Under the pieces are notes generated by a model. It did not search any database, was not told the DNA's origin, and saw nothing but the letters and a program-made list of their open reading frames with translations. Position numbers and translations under genes: made by a program. Shown here piece after piece: positions 51,908-60,338 of a stretch of DNA of 64,000 nt. The DNA is taken from positions 496,001 to 560,000 of the forward strand of contig NZ_CP014646.1 in the NCBI RefSeq assembly GCF_001051995.2. The letters run 5' to 3'. This DNA comes from Thauera humireducens. Its GTDB lineage: Bacteria; Pseudomonadota; Gammaproteobacteria; Burkholderiales; Rhodocyclaceae. Position 1 is the first letter of the stretch, and each line of letters begins with the position of its first letter.

Positions 51908-53046
51908 GCGGCCTCCTTGATCGGGGTCTTGACCGTGCTGGCGTCGAAGGGCCCGCCGGTGATGACCTGGTCCTGAGTCGTGACCGGCGCCTTGCCCGGC
52001 AGCAGCGGGAACACCAGCTCGGCGAAGCGCCAGGCTTCCTCAAGGTGCGGATAGCCGGAGAGCACGAAGCTGTCCACACCGAGGTCCGCATACTCCTTCA
52101 GGCGTGCGGCTACCGTTTGCGGATCGCCCACCAGCGCGGTGCCGGCACCGCCGCGCACCAGGCCGACGCCCGCCCACAGGTTGGGACTGACTTCCAGCCT
52201 GTCGCGCCGGCCGCCGTGCAGCGCAGCCATGCGGCGCTGGCCTTCGGAATCCATCGAGGCGAAGCGTGCCTGCACCTTGGCGATGGTCTCGTCGTCCAGC
52301 CGGCTGATCAGCCGGTCGGCCTCGGCCCAGGCTTCCTCGTTCGTCTCGCGCACGATCACGTGCAGGCGCACGCCGAAGCGCACCTTGCGCCCGCGTTCGG
52401 CGGCGCGCGCACGCACGTCGGCGATCTTCTCGGCCACTGCCGCGGGCGGTTCGCCCCAGGTCAGGTAGGCGTCGACCTGCTCGGCCGCGAGATCGTGTGC
52501 GGCGTTTGACGAGCCGCCGAAGTAGAGCGGCGGATGGGGCCTCTGCACTGCCGGGAACAGCAGTTGCGCGCCTTCCACTGTGTGATGCTCGCCAGCGTAG
52601 TCGACCGTTTCGCCCTGCAACAGGCGGCGCCAGATGGTCAGGAACTCGCTCGCCTCGTCATAACGCGCATCGTGGTCGAGGAAGATGCCGTCGCCGGCCA
52701 GTTCGGCCGAGTCGCCGCCTGCGACCACGTTCAGCAGCAGCCGGCCGCGGGTGGCCTGGTCGAGCGTGGCCGCCATGCGCGCCGCCGCCGTCGGCTTGGT
52801 CAGCGCGGTGCGCAGCGCGACCAGCAGCTTCAGCTTGCGCGTCACCGGGGCCACGCTGCCCGCGACGACCCAGGGGTCGAGGCAGCCGCTGCCGGTCGGG
52901 ATCAGGATGCCGTCGTAGCCAAGGTTGTCGGCAGTCACCGCGATCTGCTGCATGTATTCGATGGTGACCGGGCGACCGGAGTTGGATTTGCCGAGATAGC
53001 GGGTGTCACCCGAGGTGGGCAGGAACCAGAAGATGTCGAGACTCAT
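51904..53046 (-). CDS. FMNH2-dependent sulfonate monooxygenase, SsuD/MsuD type (copy 2)
   Basis: A 380-residue luciferase-like enzyme beginning [17 protein letters not shown], with [15 protein letters not shown] and [14 protein letters not shown]. It is closely related to the ssuD copy at 38438 but clearly distinct. It lies 15 bp after an FMN reductase gene, so electron supply is provided in the operon. It could be the methanesulfonate (MsuD) or an alkanesulfonate enzyme. The C-terminal tail ([12 protein letters not shown]) differs from copy 1. Confidence 0.9.
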   Translation of the reverse strand: MSLDIFWFLPTSGDTRYLGKSNSGRPVTIEYMQQIAVTADNLGYDGILIPTGSGCLDPWVVAGSVAPVTRKLKLLVALRTALTKPTAAARMAATLDQATRGRLLLNVVAGGDSAELAGDGIFLDHDARYDEASEFLTIWRRLLQGETVDYAGEHHTVEGAQLLFPAVQRPHPPLYFGGSSNAAHDLAAEQVDAYLTWGEPPAAVAEKIADVRARAAERGRKVRFGVRLHVIVRETNEEAWAEADRLISRLDDETIAKVQARFASMDSEGQRRMAALHGGRRDRLEVSPNLWAGVGLVRGGAGTALVGDPQTVAARLKEYADLGVDSFVLSGYPHLEEAWRFAELVFPLLPGKAPVTTQDQVITGGPFDASTVKTPIKEAA

Positions 53047-53061
53047 TGGCTTGGTCTCCGT

Positions 53062-53646
53062 TCAGGCGGCAGCACGCACGAAGCTCGGCTGGCTGGAGCC
53101 GATGCTCGCGCGTTTGCGCAGGAAGGGGCGCGCACGCTCGGCGGCAAGATCGATGCGTGCCTGCAGCGCCGGGCTGGTGATCTGGTAATCCTGGATCTCA
53201 GCCTCGCTGCCATACACGCCGATCGGCAGGGTGTGGGCCTGGAAGAAGCTGAACAGCGGGCGGAACTGGTGTTCGAGCACCAACGCATGGCGGTCGCTGC
53301 CGCCGGTGGCAGCGAGCAACACGGGGACATCGATCAGCGCGTTCTGGTCGACGAAGTCGAACAGGTGCTTGAACAGGCCGGTGAAGGACGCCCGATACAC
53401 CGGGCTGGCCACCACTAGGAAGTCCGCCGATTCGATCGCGGCGATATCGGCCTTGACGTCGTCCGGCAGTTGCGACGGATAGAGCGCGCCCGCCAGCTTG
53501 GGGCCTATGGCGCCGAGTTCGATCAGGCGCACATCGATCGGCGCCTGATCGCCCAGGGCGTCGATCAGGGCTTCGACCACGGTCAGGGTGCGGGAGGGGC
53601 GCTGCAGCCCACCGGAAACGGCGACAACCTTGATTTGCTTGCTCAT
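53062..53646 (-). CDS. NAD(P)H-dependent FMN reductase (SsuE/MsuE type)
   Basis: A 194-residue flavodoxin-like reductase with VVAVSGGLQRPSRTLTVVEAL (phosphate loop), VVASPVYRASFTGLFKHLFD and the signature LLAATGGSDRHALVLEHQFRPLFSFF. It supplies FMNH2 to the monooxygenase encoded next and possibly to the ssuD copy at 38438. A GAAGGTG box precedes the ATG at 53646. It is the first gene of a three-gene operon with a sigma-54 promoter at 53704-53719. Confidence 0.92.
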   Translation of the reverse strand: MSKQIKVVAVSGGLQRPSRTLTVVEALIDALGDQAPIDVRLIELGAIGPKLAGALYPSQLPDDVKADIAAIESADFLVVASPVYRASFTGLFKHLFDFVDQNALIDVPVLLAATGGSDRHALVLEHQFRPLFSFFQAHTLPIGVYGSEAEIQDYQITSPALQARIDLAAERARPFLRKRASIGSSQPSFVRAAA

Positions 53647-53703
53647 GCTTTCACCTTCGTCTGTTGTGTGAGTCGTGCCGGAACTGGCACTCAAAGGTGC
53701 TTT

Positions 53704-53719
53704 AGCACGAGCTGTGCCA
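53704..53719 (-). promoter_or_regulatory. Sigma-54 promoter of the FMN reductase operon
   Basis: The minus strand reads TGGCAC-AGCTC-GTGCT: perfect -24 and a -12 keeping the essential GC with exact 10-bp GG-to-GC spacing. The predicted start near 53692 gives a leader of about 46 nt. An A/T-rich stretch and a dyad pair lie upstream. Confidence 0.75.
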
Positions 53720-53769
53720 GATAAAAGAAATAATGAAAACAGTAGCTTGGGTGTTTCATGGGTGGGATT

Positions 53770-53819
53770 CTGCTGCCTGCGCAGCAGTTCCGGCCAGCCG
53801 GCTGGTGATCAGGCAACAG
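53770..53819. repeat. Tandem activator-type dyads upstream of the FMN reductase operon
   Basis: Dyad 1 CTGCTG-CCTGCG-CAGCAG (53770-53787) is perfect. Dyad 2 CTGGTG-ATCAGG-CAACAG (53802-53819) has one change per arm. Their centres are 32 bp apart, and dyad 1 begins 51 bp upstream of the -24 box. The same layout occurs at the two other sigma-54 promoters of the window. Confidence 0.7.
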
Positions 53820-53833
53820 CCGGCTGGCCGGAA
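53788..53833 (-). terminator. Long hairpin at the end of ssuABC copy 2
   Basis: Perfect 17-bp arms TTCCGGCCAGCCGGCTG (53788-53804) and its reverse complement (53817-53833) with a 12-nt loop, starting 5 bp after the ssuB stop in the minus direction. There is no T-run. The loop overlaps dyad 2 of the next operon's control region. Confidence 0.65.
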
Positions 53834-53837
53834 TCCA

Positions 53838-54656
53838 TCACACCGCGAACGACAGCGACGCGAAGTCGACGGGTTCGAGCGGGCGCGGCCTGGCCGCCAG
53901 TTCCCCGGTCAGATCCAGGTAGTCGAGTTGCTCGCCATGCAGCAAGGTGAGCGCCCGTGCCTGTGCGTGGCTCAGTTCCACGGCGGCCCGATCGCGGGGC
54001 CGGGGCAGTCCGACCTCGATCTCGCCGGCGATGCGTCCCGGGTTGGCCGACATCACGAAAATCCGATCGCTCAGGTACGCCGCTTCGTCGATATCGTGCG
54101 TCACCAGCAGCAGCGTCGTACCGTGGCGTTCGGCCAGCGAAAGCAGCAGGTCCTGCAGGCGCATGCGGGTGAAGGCATCGACCGCGCTGAACGGTTCGTC
54201 GAGCAGGAGCAGGGCGGGCTGGGCGAACAGCCCGCGTGCAATCGCCGCACGTTGCGCCATGCCGCCGGACAACTGCTTCGGATAGGCGTCGGCGAAATCC
54301 GCCAGGCCGACCTCGGCGAGCAGTTCTCTGACTCGCGGATGGCCGCCGCCGCCTCGCCCGGCCTCGAAGCCGACGTTGTCGGCTACGGTCAGCCAAGGCA
54401 GCAGGCGCGGCTCCTGGAAGATGAAGCCGACGTCGGGCGAATGCAGGTGCGGCGCGGCGCCCTTGATGCGGACGGTGCCGCGGTAGTCTTCATCCAGCCC
54501 GGCGACGATGCGCAGCAGCGTGCTCTTGCCGCAGCCGCTGGGGCCGAGCAGGCTGACGATCTCGCCGGGCCGGATGTCGAAGCGGACGCCGTCGATCACC
54601 GAGCGCGACTGGAAGCGCTTGTCGCTGACGTTCAGCGCAAGAAGGGGTTCGGACAT
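53838..54656 (-). CDS. ssuB: Sulfonate-type ABC transporter, ATP-binding protein (copy 2)
   Basis: A 272-residue ATPase with Walker A LLGPSGCGKST, Q-loop FQEPRLLPWL, signature LSGGMAQRAAIARGL, Walker B LLLLDEPFSAVD and VTHDIDEA. It belongs to the SsuB/TauB group. It is the last gene of the ssuA-ssuC-ssuB unit (12-bp spacing), is followed at once by a 17-bp hairpin, and provides energy for organosulfur uptake. No monooxygenase is in this unit. Confidence 0.9.
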   Translation of the reverse strand: MSEPLLALNVSDKRFQSRSVIDGVRFDIRPGEIVSLLGPSGCGKSTLLRIVAGLDEDYRGTVRIKGAAPHLHSPDVGFIFQEPRLLPWLTVADNVGFEAGRGGGGHPRVRELLAEVGLADFADAYPKQLSGGMAQRAAIARGLFAQPALLLLDEPFSAVDAFTRMRLQDLLLSLAERHGTTLLLVTHDIDEAAYLSDRIFVMSANPGRIAGEIEVGLPRPRDRAAVELSHAQARALTLLHGEQLDYLDLTGELAARPRPLEPVDFASLSFAV

Positions 54657-54668
54657 TGTCGTGCCTCC

Positions 54669-55514
54669 TCAGGAACGCTTACCGTCATAAACGTCACGCC
54701 ACGCCAGCAGCCGGCGTTCGGCGAGCTGCAGCACGCTGTCGCTGAGCTTGCCCAGCAGTGCAAGCACGATGATCGCCACGATCACCAGGTCGGCACGCGC
54801 CATCTCCCTGCCGTCGGTCAGCAGGTAGCCCAGGCCGCGCGTCGCGGCGATCAGTTCGGCCGCGACCAGGAACATCCAGGCCAGCGACAGCCCGGTGCGC
54901 AGGCCGGTGAGCAGATTGGGCAGCGCGGCCGGCAGGAAGATGCGCACGATCAGCCGCCAGCCCTTCACGCCAAAGATGCCGCCGACCTCCACCAGCTTGC
55001 GGTCCACGTTCTGGATGCCGGCGACCAGATTCAGATACACCGGAAAGAAGGCGCCGATGGCGATCAGCGTGATCTTCGGCGCCTCGTCGATGCCCAGCCA
55101 AAGCAGCAGCAGCGGTACCCAGGCCAGCGAGGGGATGGCGCGCAGCGCCTGGAAACTCGGGTCGAGGTAGGCCTCGAGCTCGCGCGACAGGCCCACCGCG
55201 GCGCCGACGACCAGCGCCAGCACGGCGCCGATGGCAAAGCCGGCCAGCACGCGCAGGCCGCTCACCCCGATGTGGCCCAGCAGTTCGCCGCTGGACGCAA
55301 GATCGGACAAGGTGACGACCAGCTCGGACGGGGGCGGCAGCAGGTGGGCGCTGGCCCAGCCCAGTCGCACCGCGGCTTCCCAGATCACTACCAGCCCAAG
55401 CGGCACGACCCAGCCCTTGAACTGCGCGGCGAGCCGCCGCCCCTGTCGGGGGCGGTGCGCCGTATCCAGGGGCGTGGCGGGCAGCGGCGCGTCCAGTGTC
55501 GAAGCCTTGCTCAT
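54669..55514 (-). CDS. ssuC: Sulfonate-type ABC transporter, permease (copy 2)
   Basis: A 281-residue permease with about six helices and loop EVGGIFGVKGWRLIVRIFLPAALPNLLTGLRTGLSLAW, typical of SsuC/TauC. A hydrophilic N-terminal extension of about 35 residues precedes TM1. It is spaced 10 bp from ssuA and 12 bp from ssuB. It forms the inner-membrane channel. Confidence 0.9.
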   Translation of the reverse strand: MSKASTLDAPLPATPLDTAHRPRQGRRLAAQFKGWVVPLGLVVIWEAAVRLGWASAHLLPPPSELVVTLSDLASSGELLGHIGVSGLRVLAGFAIGAVLALVVGAAVGLSRELEAYLDPSFQALRAIPSLAWVPLLLLWLGIDEAPKITLIAIGAFFPVYLNLVAGIQNVDRKLVEVGGIFGVKGWRLIVRIFLPAALPNLLTGLRTGLSLAWMFLVAAELIAATRGLGYLLTDGREMARADLVIVAIIVLALLGKLSDSVLQLAERRLLAWRDVYDGKRS

Positions 55515-55524
55515 GATGGGACGC

Positions 55525-56496
55525 TCACTTCACCACGGCGCGTGCATGCGCCGGTTCGACCAGGGCGTCGATCACGGCCGCCACGTCGGTGCCCTTGCGC
55601 ACCAGGTCCTCCTCGACCAGGATCGGGGCGGCTGCCTTCAGGGCCTCCACATGCTGTGCCCCCGGCACCGGCGTGCTGAAGTCGTTGCGCGACAGCTGCA
55701 GCCTGGCCACTTCGAGCGGCAGCTTGGCCTCCTCGGCAACAAGGCGGGCGGTGTCGTCCGGGTTGGCGAGGATCCACTGGCGCGCCTTTTCATAGGCGGC
55801 GATGACCCGCTGCACGTAGTCCGGATGCTGGGTCGCGAAGCGCTCGGTGGTGTTGAGGAAACCATAGGTGTTGAAGGCGACGTTGCGGTACAGCAGGCGC
55901 GAACCCGCTTGCACCTCGCTGCCGGCCATCAGTGGATCGAGCCCGGACCACGCGTCGACGCGTCCCTGCTCCAGTGCGGCCCGCCCGTCGGCATGCTGCA
56001 GCGCGAGGATCTCGACGTCGGTCTTGGACAGCCCCTCCTGCTGCAGGCTGCGCAGCAGGAACAGGAAGGGGTCGGTGCCCTTGGTCGCGGCCACCTTCTT
56101 GCCCTTGAGGTCTTTCACCGACTCGATCGGCGAATCCTTGGGCACGACCAGGGCCGTCCATTCGGGGCGCGAATACACATATACGCTCTTGATCGGGTTG
56201 CCGTTGGCCTTCGATAGCACGGCGGCCAGGCCGGCGGTGGAGCCGAAATCGACGCTGCCGCTGTTGAGGAATTCGAGCGCGCGGTTGCTGCCCTGGCTCA
56301 GCACCCACTTCACCGGCACGCCGTCGGCCTTCAGGTCTTCCTCCAGCCAGCCGAACTTCTTCAGCACCAGGCTGGGCGGGGAGTAGTAGGCATAGTCGAG
56401 GCGGACCTCGGCAGGCTTGTCGGCGGCGTGGGTGAGGCCGGTGGCGAGCAGCACGCCGGCAGCGGCGAGGGTGAGGCGTTTGAGGGTCTTGAACAT
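55525..56496 (-). CDS. ssuA: Sulfonate-type periplasmic binding protein (copy 2)
   Basis: A 323-residue SsuA-like protein with a Sec signal peptide cut after THA (about 24), then VRLDYAYYSPPSLVLKKFGWLEEDL and SGSVDFGSTAGLAAVLSKANG. Copy 1 (39640) uses a Tat leader instead, and the two differ strongly in the ligand cleft region, so the ligands probably differ. First gene of the unit. A sigma-54 promoter lies about 40 bp upstream. Confidence 0.9.
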   Translation of the reverse strand: MFKTLKRLTLAAAGVLLATGLTHAADKPAEVRLDYAYYSPPSLVLKKFGWLEEDLKADGVPVKWVLSQGSNRALEFLNSGSVDFGSTAGLAAVLSKANGNPIKSVYVYSRPEWTALVVPKDSPIESVKDLKGKKVAATKGTDPFLFLLRSLQQEGLSKTDVEILALQHADGRAALEQGRVDAWSGLDPLMAGSEVQAGSRLLYRNVAFNTYGFLNTTERFATQHPDYVQRVIAAYEKARQWILANPDDTARLVAEEAKLPLEVARLQLSRNDFSTPVPGAQHVEALKAAAPILVEEDLVRKGTDVAAVIDALVEPAHARAVVK

Positions 56497-56536
56497 GATG
56501 AATCCCGATGGGGTTGTTGAATCAGGGATTCACTAA

Positions 56537-56552
56537 CGCAGTGATCGTGCCA
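56537..56552 (-). promoter_or_regulatory. Sigma-54 promoter of ssuABC copy 2
   Basis: The minus strand reads TGGCAC-GATCA-CTGCG: perfect -24 and a -12 with the conserved TGC at exact spacing. The predicted start near 56526 gives a leader of about 30 nt. The A/T-rich linker 56554-56580 lies between it and the upstream dyads. Confidence 0.72.
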
Positions 56553-56605
56553 GAAATAATAGTTGTTTTATTTCAATTGCTTGAGTTGATTGTGGAGGGC
56601 GAGTT

Positions 56606-56653
56606 CTGCTGGATTTGCAGCAGACGGGCGCAGCGCTGCTGCGAATCCAGCAG
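56606..56653. repeat. Tandem activator-type dyads upstream of ssuABC copy 2
   Basis: Dyad 1 CTGCTG-GATTTG-CAGCAG (56606-56623) and dyad 2 CTGCTG-CGAATC-CAGCAG (56636-56653) both have perfect 6-bp arms. Their centres are 30 bp apart (about three helical turns), and dyad 1 begins 54 bp upstream of the -24 box. This is the best copy of the shared element. Confidence 0.75.
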
Positions 56654-56738
56654 ACCGCCTGCAGACGTTTTGAGCCCGCCGACAACGCAAACGGGGCCGC
56701 ATTGCTGCGACCCCGCTCGTTCGTCGGTTTCCCGTTGA

Positions 56739-57395
56739 TCAGATGCGCTTGTTCAACTTTAGAGCCAGTTTGTCCCCGCCAAACTGGATGACCGTCACCA
56801 GCACCACCAGCAGCACGATCACGGTCAGCATCACATCGGTATCGAAGCGCTGATAGCCATAGCGGTAGGCCAGGTCGCCCAGTCCCCCGGCACCGATCGC
56901 ACCTGCGACCGCAGAGGCGTTGATCATGCTGACCACCGTGATCGTGAAGCCGGCGACGATGCCCGGCCGCGCCTCGGGCAGCAATACATGCCAGATGATG
57001 TGCCAGCGCTTGCAACCCATTGCCTGCGCCGCTTCGACCAGGCCGCGATCGACCTCGCGCAAGCTGACTTCGGCGATGCGGGCGAAGAAGGGGACTGCAG
57101 CCGCGCTGAGCGGGACGATCGCGGCCCACACGCCGTAGCTGGTGCCGACGATCAGGCGGGTGATGGGAATCAGGGCCACCATCAGGATCAGGAACGGAAT
57201 CGAGCGGATGACGTTCACCACGCTGCCCAGCACGTTGTTGGCCCAGCGCGCCTCGAAGATGCCATCGCGCGAGGTGGCGACCAGGATCAGCGCCAGCGGG
57301 ATGCCGAGCAGCAGGGTGATCACCGACGACACGCCGATCATCACGAAGGTGTCCCAGGTGCCTTCTATCAGGCGGTCAATGAGCAGGGGCGACAT
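56739..57395 (-). CDS. metI: Methionine ABC transporter, permease
   Basis: A 218-residue permease with five to six helices and the MetI loop EVDRGLVEAAQAMGCKRWHIIWHVLLPEARPGIVAG. MetI proteins are about 217 residues, so it is full length. Its ATG overlaps the preceding metQ stop by 1 nt (TGATG). It imports methionine or a related sulfur compound with MetN and the two MetQ-like proteins. Last gene of the operon. Confidence 0.93.
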   Translation of the reverse strand: MSPLLIDRLIEGTWDTFVMIGVSSVITLLLGIPLALILVATSRDGIFEARWANNVLGSVVNVIRSIPFLILMVALIPITRLIVGTSYGVWAAIVPLSAAAVPFFARIAEVSLREVDRGLVEAAQAMGCKRWHIIWHVLLPEARPGIVAGFTITVVSMINASAVAGAIGAGGLGDLAYRYGYQRFDTDVMLTVIVLLVVLVTVIQFGGDKLALKLNKRI

Positions 57396-58219
57396 CAGTT
57401 CTTTTCCCAGAGCCGGAAGTAGAGGTCACCGAATCGTTTATCGAGTTCGGCACGGACGGCGGGCGAGTTCTGGTAGATGGCGACGAACTGCGCGACCCGG
57501 GGATCGTCCTTGCTCTTGGGATGGGCGACGAAGTGGATGCCGTACTTGCGGCTTTCGGACTCCGACTCCCAGTGCAGCGCAGATTTCGGGTCGATGACGC
57601 CCGAGGCGAGCAGGAAGTGGGTGAAACCGTGGGCCAGATCGACTTCATTGACGGCCAGCGGCAACTGGTGGAAATCGATCTCCAGCAATTTCAGCTGCCT
57701 GGGGTTGTCGATGATGTCGTTCAGGGTCGCTCTTGGACCGGCTCCGGGCTTGAGCTTCAGCAGCCCGGCGTCCTGGAGCAGATGCAAGCCGCGGGCGAAG
57801 TTCACCGGGTCGCCGGCGAGTGCAACGCGGGCGCCGTTGGGCAGGTCCTGAAGGCGCTGGTATCTCTTGGAGTAGAGGCCGGTCTTGTTGACGATACCGA
57901 TCGCGACCGGCTCGAGATTCAAGCCCCGTTCTTTCTTCACGACATCCAGGAACAGGCTGTGCTGGAAGTAGTTGAGGTCGATTTCGCCGTTGGCGAGGGT
58001 CACGTTCGGCGACACCGGATCGGTGAACTCGATCAGTTTGACGTCGAGCCCCTGCTTCTTCGCTTCCGCGACCGCCACTTCGAGTGGTGCAGCAAACCCC
58101 GCATTGGTCCCTACCTTCAGCGGGCCGGAGGCGGCCGTGGCGGGGCTGGCGATCGCACTCAGCAGGCCGGCGAGCAGGAGTGTTCTTGCCAGTTTTCGAA
58201 TGGACTGTAAGGCTTTCAT
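57395..58219 (-). CDS. metQ: MetQ-like substrate-binding protein (second copy)
   Basis: A 274-residue NlpA/MetQ-family protein with a signal peptide cut after ATA (about 29). The mature part has LKVGTNAGFAAPLEVAVAEAKKQGLDVKLIEFTD and LNYFQHSLFLDVV. MetQ is usually a lipoprotein, but no lipobox cysteine is present here, so it is probably free in the periplasm. It lies between metN and metI. A second binding protein in one operon suggests that one transporter serves two ligands. Confidence 0.9.
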   Translation of the reverse strand: MKALQSIRKLARTLLLAGLLSAIASPATAASGPLKVGTNAGFAAPLEVAVAEAKKQGLDVKLIEFTDPVSPNVTLANGEIDLNYFQHSLFLDVVKKERGLNLEPVAIGIVNKTGLYSKRYQRLQDLPNGARVALAGDPVNFARGLHLLQDAGLLKLKPGAGPRATLNDIIDNPRQLKLLEIDFHQLPLAVNEVDLAHGFTHFLLASGVIDPKSALHWESESESRKYGIHFVAHPKSKDDPRVAQFVAIYQNSPAVRAELDKRFGDLYFRLWEKN

Positions 58220-58245
58220 GTGTCTGTTTCCTTCGAGTTGTGTGC

Positions 58246-59322
58246 TTAAACGAGGCTGACGTAGCCCACGTGATGGATCTTGTCGGCGAGGCCCTGCGCC
58301 CGCCGGATGATGTCCGCCGCCGGCTCGCTGGAGTCCACGCTCACCAGCAGATGCCCTTGCGCGCGGTTCTGGATGCGGTCGATGCCGCCATGCACCAGCC
58401 GCGTGCCCGCGCCCAGTACGTTGGCGATCGACAGCAGATCGGGGTCGCGGCGGCTGACACCGGTGAAGTGCAGGTCGAGCAGCAAGGCTTGCGCTTCGGT
58501 CGTGCGTTCGGGGTGGATGTGGCCGTTCAGGTCGTCGGGCAGGTCGTGATGCACGGTGCCGAGCAGGGTGCGAGTGACTTCATGCTGAGGGTCGCCGAAC
58601 ACCTGCCACACCGGCCCATGCTCCACCACGCGGCCGCGCTCCAGCACCACCACGCGGTGGCAGATCTCGTGGATCACTTCCATCTCGTGCGTGATCAGCA
58701 CGACGGTCAGTCCCAGGCGCCGGTTGATGTCCTTCAGCAGGGCGAGGATGGCCTGGGTGCTTTCCGGGTCGAGCGCCGACGTGGCCTCGTCGCACAGCAG
58801 GATCTCGGGCTGGTGCACCAGGGCGCGGGCGATGCCGACACGCTGCTTCTGCCCGCCGGACAACTGTGCCGGGTACATGTCGCGCTTTTCCGACAGGCCG
58901 ACCAGTTGCAGCGATTCGGCCACGCGACGTTCGATCTCGGCCGGCTTGATACCCGCCACCTTCAGCGGCAGGGCGACGTTCTGCCACACCGTCTTCGCCG
59001 ACATCAGGTTGAAGTGCTGGAAGATCATGCCGACCCGTCGGCGCAGCGCCACGAGCTGGGCTTCATCCAGGCTGCCGATGTCCCGCCCGTCGATCAGCAC
59101 CTTGCCGCTGCTCGGATCTTCCAGCCGGTTCAGGGTGCGGATCAGCGAGGACTTGCCCGCGCCGCTGCGGCCGATGATGCCAAAGATCTCGCCGCGCTGG
59201 ATGTCGAGGTCGATGTCTTCCAGCGCGGTGACGGCGCCGCGGCCGGTGTCGTACGTCTTGCCGATTCCTTCCAGCCGGATGTGGGCAATCGACTGTTCGA
59301 TGTGCGTTGCAAGCCGGTCCAT
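58246..59322 (-). CDS. metN: Methionine ABC transporter, ATP-binding protein
   Basis: A 358-residue ATPase with Walker [16 protein letters not shown]-loop [12 protein letters not shown], signature [15 protein letters not shown], Walker [17 protein letters not shown] and the MetN-type [10 protein letters not shown]. The last 90 residues form the C-terminal NIL regulatory domain that binds methionine and inhibits transport in MetNI. It sits 2 bp after the first metQ. Together with metI it forms the importer. Confidence 0.94.
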   Translation of the reverse strand: MDRLATHIEQSIAHIRLEGIGKTYDTGRGAVTALEDIDLDIQRGEIFGIIGRSGAGKSSLIRTLNRLEDPSSGKVLIDGRDIGSLDEAQLVALRRRVGMIFQHFNLMSAKTVWQNVALPLKVAGIKPAEIERRVAESLQLVGLSEKRDMYPAQLSGGQKQRVGIARALVHQPEILLCDEATSALDPESTQAILALLKDINRRLGLTVVLITHEMEVIHEICHRVVVLERGRVVEHGPVWQVFGDPQHEVTRTLLGTVHHDLPDDLNGHIHPERTTEAQALLLDLHFTGVSRRDPDLLSIANVLGAGTRLVHGGIDRIQNRAQGHLLVSVDSSEPAADIIRRAQGLADKIHHVGYVSLV

Positions 59323-59324
59323 GA

Positions 59325-60158
59325 TCAGTGCTCCCAGGCCGCGGTGTAGAACTGGCCGGAGTGCTGGTCGAGTGCGGCGCGCACGGCGGGTGAGGTGTGA
59401 TAGACCTTGACGAACTTCTTCAGGCGCTCGTCATCCTTGCCCTCGGGACGGGTGACGAAATGCACCGCGTAAACCTTCTGGCCCTGGCCGTCGAAAATCA
59501 GTGCCTTTGCCGGGTCGATCGTGCCTGCGAGCTTGAGGTAATGCGGCATGCCCTGAGCGAGGTCGACGTCATCCAGCGCGCGTGCCAGCTGCACCGCCTC
59601 GAGCTCGATGATCCTGAGCTTATTCGGGTTGTCGACGATATCGGCCTGCGTCGTCTTATAGCCGGTGCCCGGCCTGAGCTTGATCAGCCCGGCTTTCTCC
59701 AGCAGCTGAAGGCCGCGCGCGCCATTGACCGCGTCGCCGGCGATCGCCACCTTGGCGCCGACCGGGATGTCGGACAGCGCCCTGTGCTTCTTCGAGTACA
59801 GACCGACGTTGTTGATGATGCCGATGGCGGCCGGCACCAGATTGAAGCCGCCTTCCTTGTTCGCGTTCTCGAGGAAGGGAATGTGCTGGAAGTAGTTGGC
59901 GTCGATGTCGCCTTTCGCCACCGTGAGATTGGGCGTGTTCCAGTCGGTGAATTCGACCAGCTCGACCTTCACGCCCTGTGCAGCAGCCTCCTGCACGGCG
60001 ACCTCCAGCGCCGGCACGAAGGCAGCGGTCGTGCCGAGCTTGAGCGGCTTGTCGGCGGCAGCCTGGGCCAGACCCATCGTCGAGCTGGCAACCGCGGCGA
60101 TGGCGAAGGTTTTGAGCCACTTGGCGGCAGCGTGGCGGATCGGGTTGTTCGTGCTCAT
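59325..60158 (-). CDS. metQ: MetQ-like substrate-binding protein (first copy)
   Basis: A 277-residue NlpA/MetQ-family protein. The signal peptide ends at AQA (about 34), and the mature part has [34 protein letters not shown] and [14 protein letters not shown]. Like the second copy it lacks a lipobox cysteine. The two share only moderate similarity, so ligands may differ, for example methionine and a sulfoxide. It heads the operon metQ-metN-metQ-metI, driven by the sigma-54 promoter 64 bp upstream. Confidence 0.92.
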   Translation of the reverse strand: MSTNNPIRHAAAKWLKTFAIAAVASSTMGLAQAAADKPLKLGTTAAFVPALEVAVQEAAAQGVKVELVEFTDWNTPNLTVAKGDIDANYFQHIPFLENANKEGGFNLVPAAIGIINNVGLYSKKHRALSDIPVGAKVAIAGDAVNGARGLQLLEKAGLIKLRPGTGYKTTQADIVDNPNKLRIIELEAVQLARALDDVDLAQGMPHYLKLAGTIDPAKALIFDGQGQKVYAVHFVTRPEGKDDERLKKFVKVYHTSPAVRAALDQHSGQFYTAAWEH

Positions 60159-60221
60159 GTTTCACTCCTGAAGGGGTTTGGAATAAGGCTGACTGCTTGT
60201 GAATCAGGCTGGAAGGAGATG

Positions 60222-60237
60222 AGCAAGAGCGGTGCCA
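60222..60237 (-). promoter_or_regulatory. Sigma-54 promoter of metQ-metN-metQ-metI
   Basis: The minus strand reads TGGCAC-CGCTC-TTGCT, a full match to the sigma-54 consensus in both boxes and spacing. The predicted start near 60211 gives a leader of about 53 nt. It is the strongest of the three sigma-54 promoters. Confidence 0.82.
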
Positions 60238-60289
60238 GAGAACTAAAGGTTTATGAAACAAGGGTTTGTGGTTTTACTGCGAGGACGCG

Positions 60290-60338
60290 CTGTTGAATTT
60301 GCAGCGCCGCTGCAGGCGGAGTGCGCCGCCTTCAGCAA
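60290..60338. repeat. Tandem activator-type dyads upstream of the met operon
   Basis: Dyad 1 CTGTTG-AATTTG-CAGCGC (60290-60307) matches the best copy at 56606 in 14 of 18 positions. Dyad 2 GTGCGC-CGCCTT-CAGCAA (60321-60338) keeps only the CAGCA half. Centre spacing (31 bp) and distance to the -24 box (53 bp) match the other two promoters. Confidence 0.5.

Noticed and set aside
53685..53700. Plus-strand TGGCAC resembling a sigma-54 -24 box
   Set aside because: GG-to-GC spacing is 11 rather than 10 bp and the only gene downstream on that strand is antisense; it lies in the leader of the FMN reductase operon as part of a GTGCC/GGCAC dyad.
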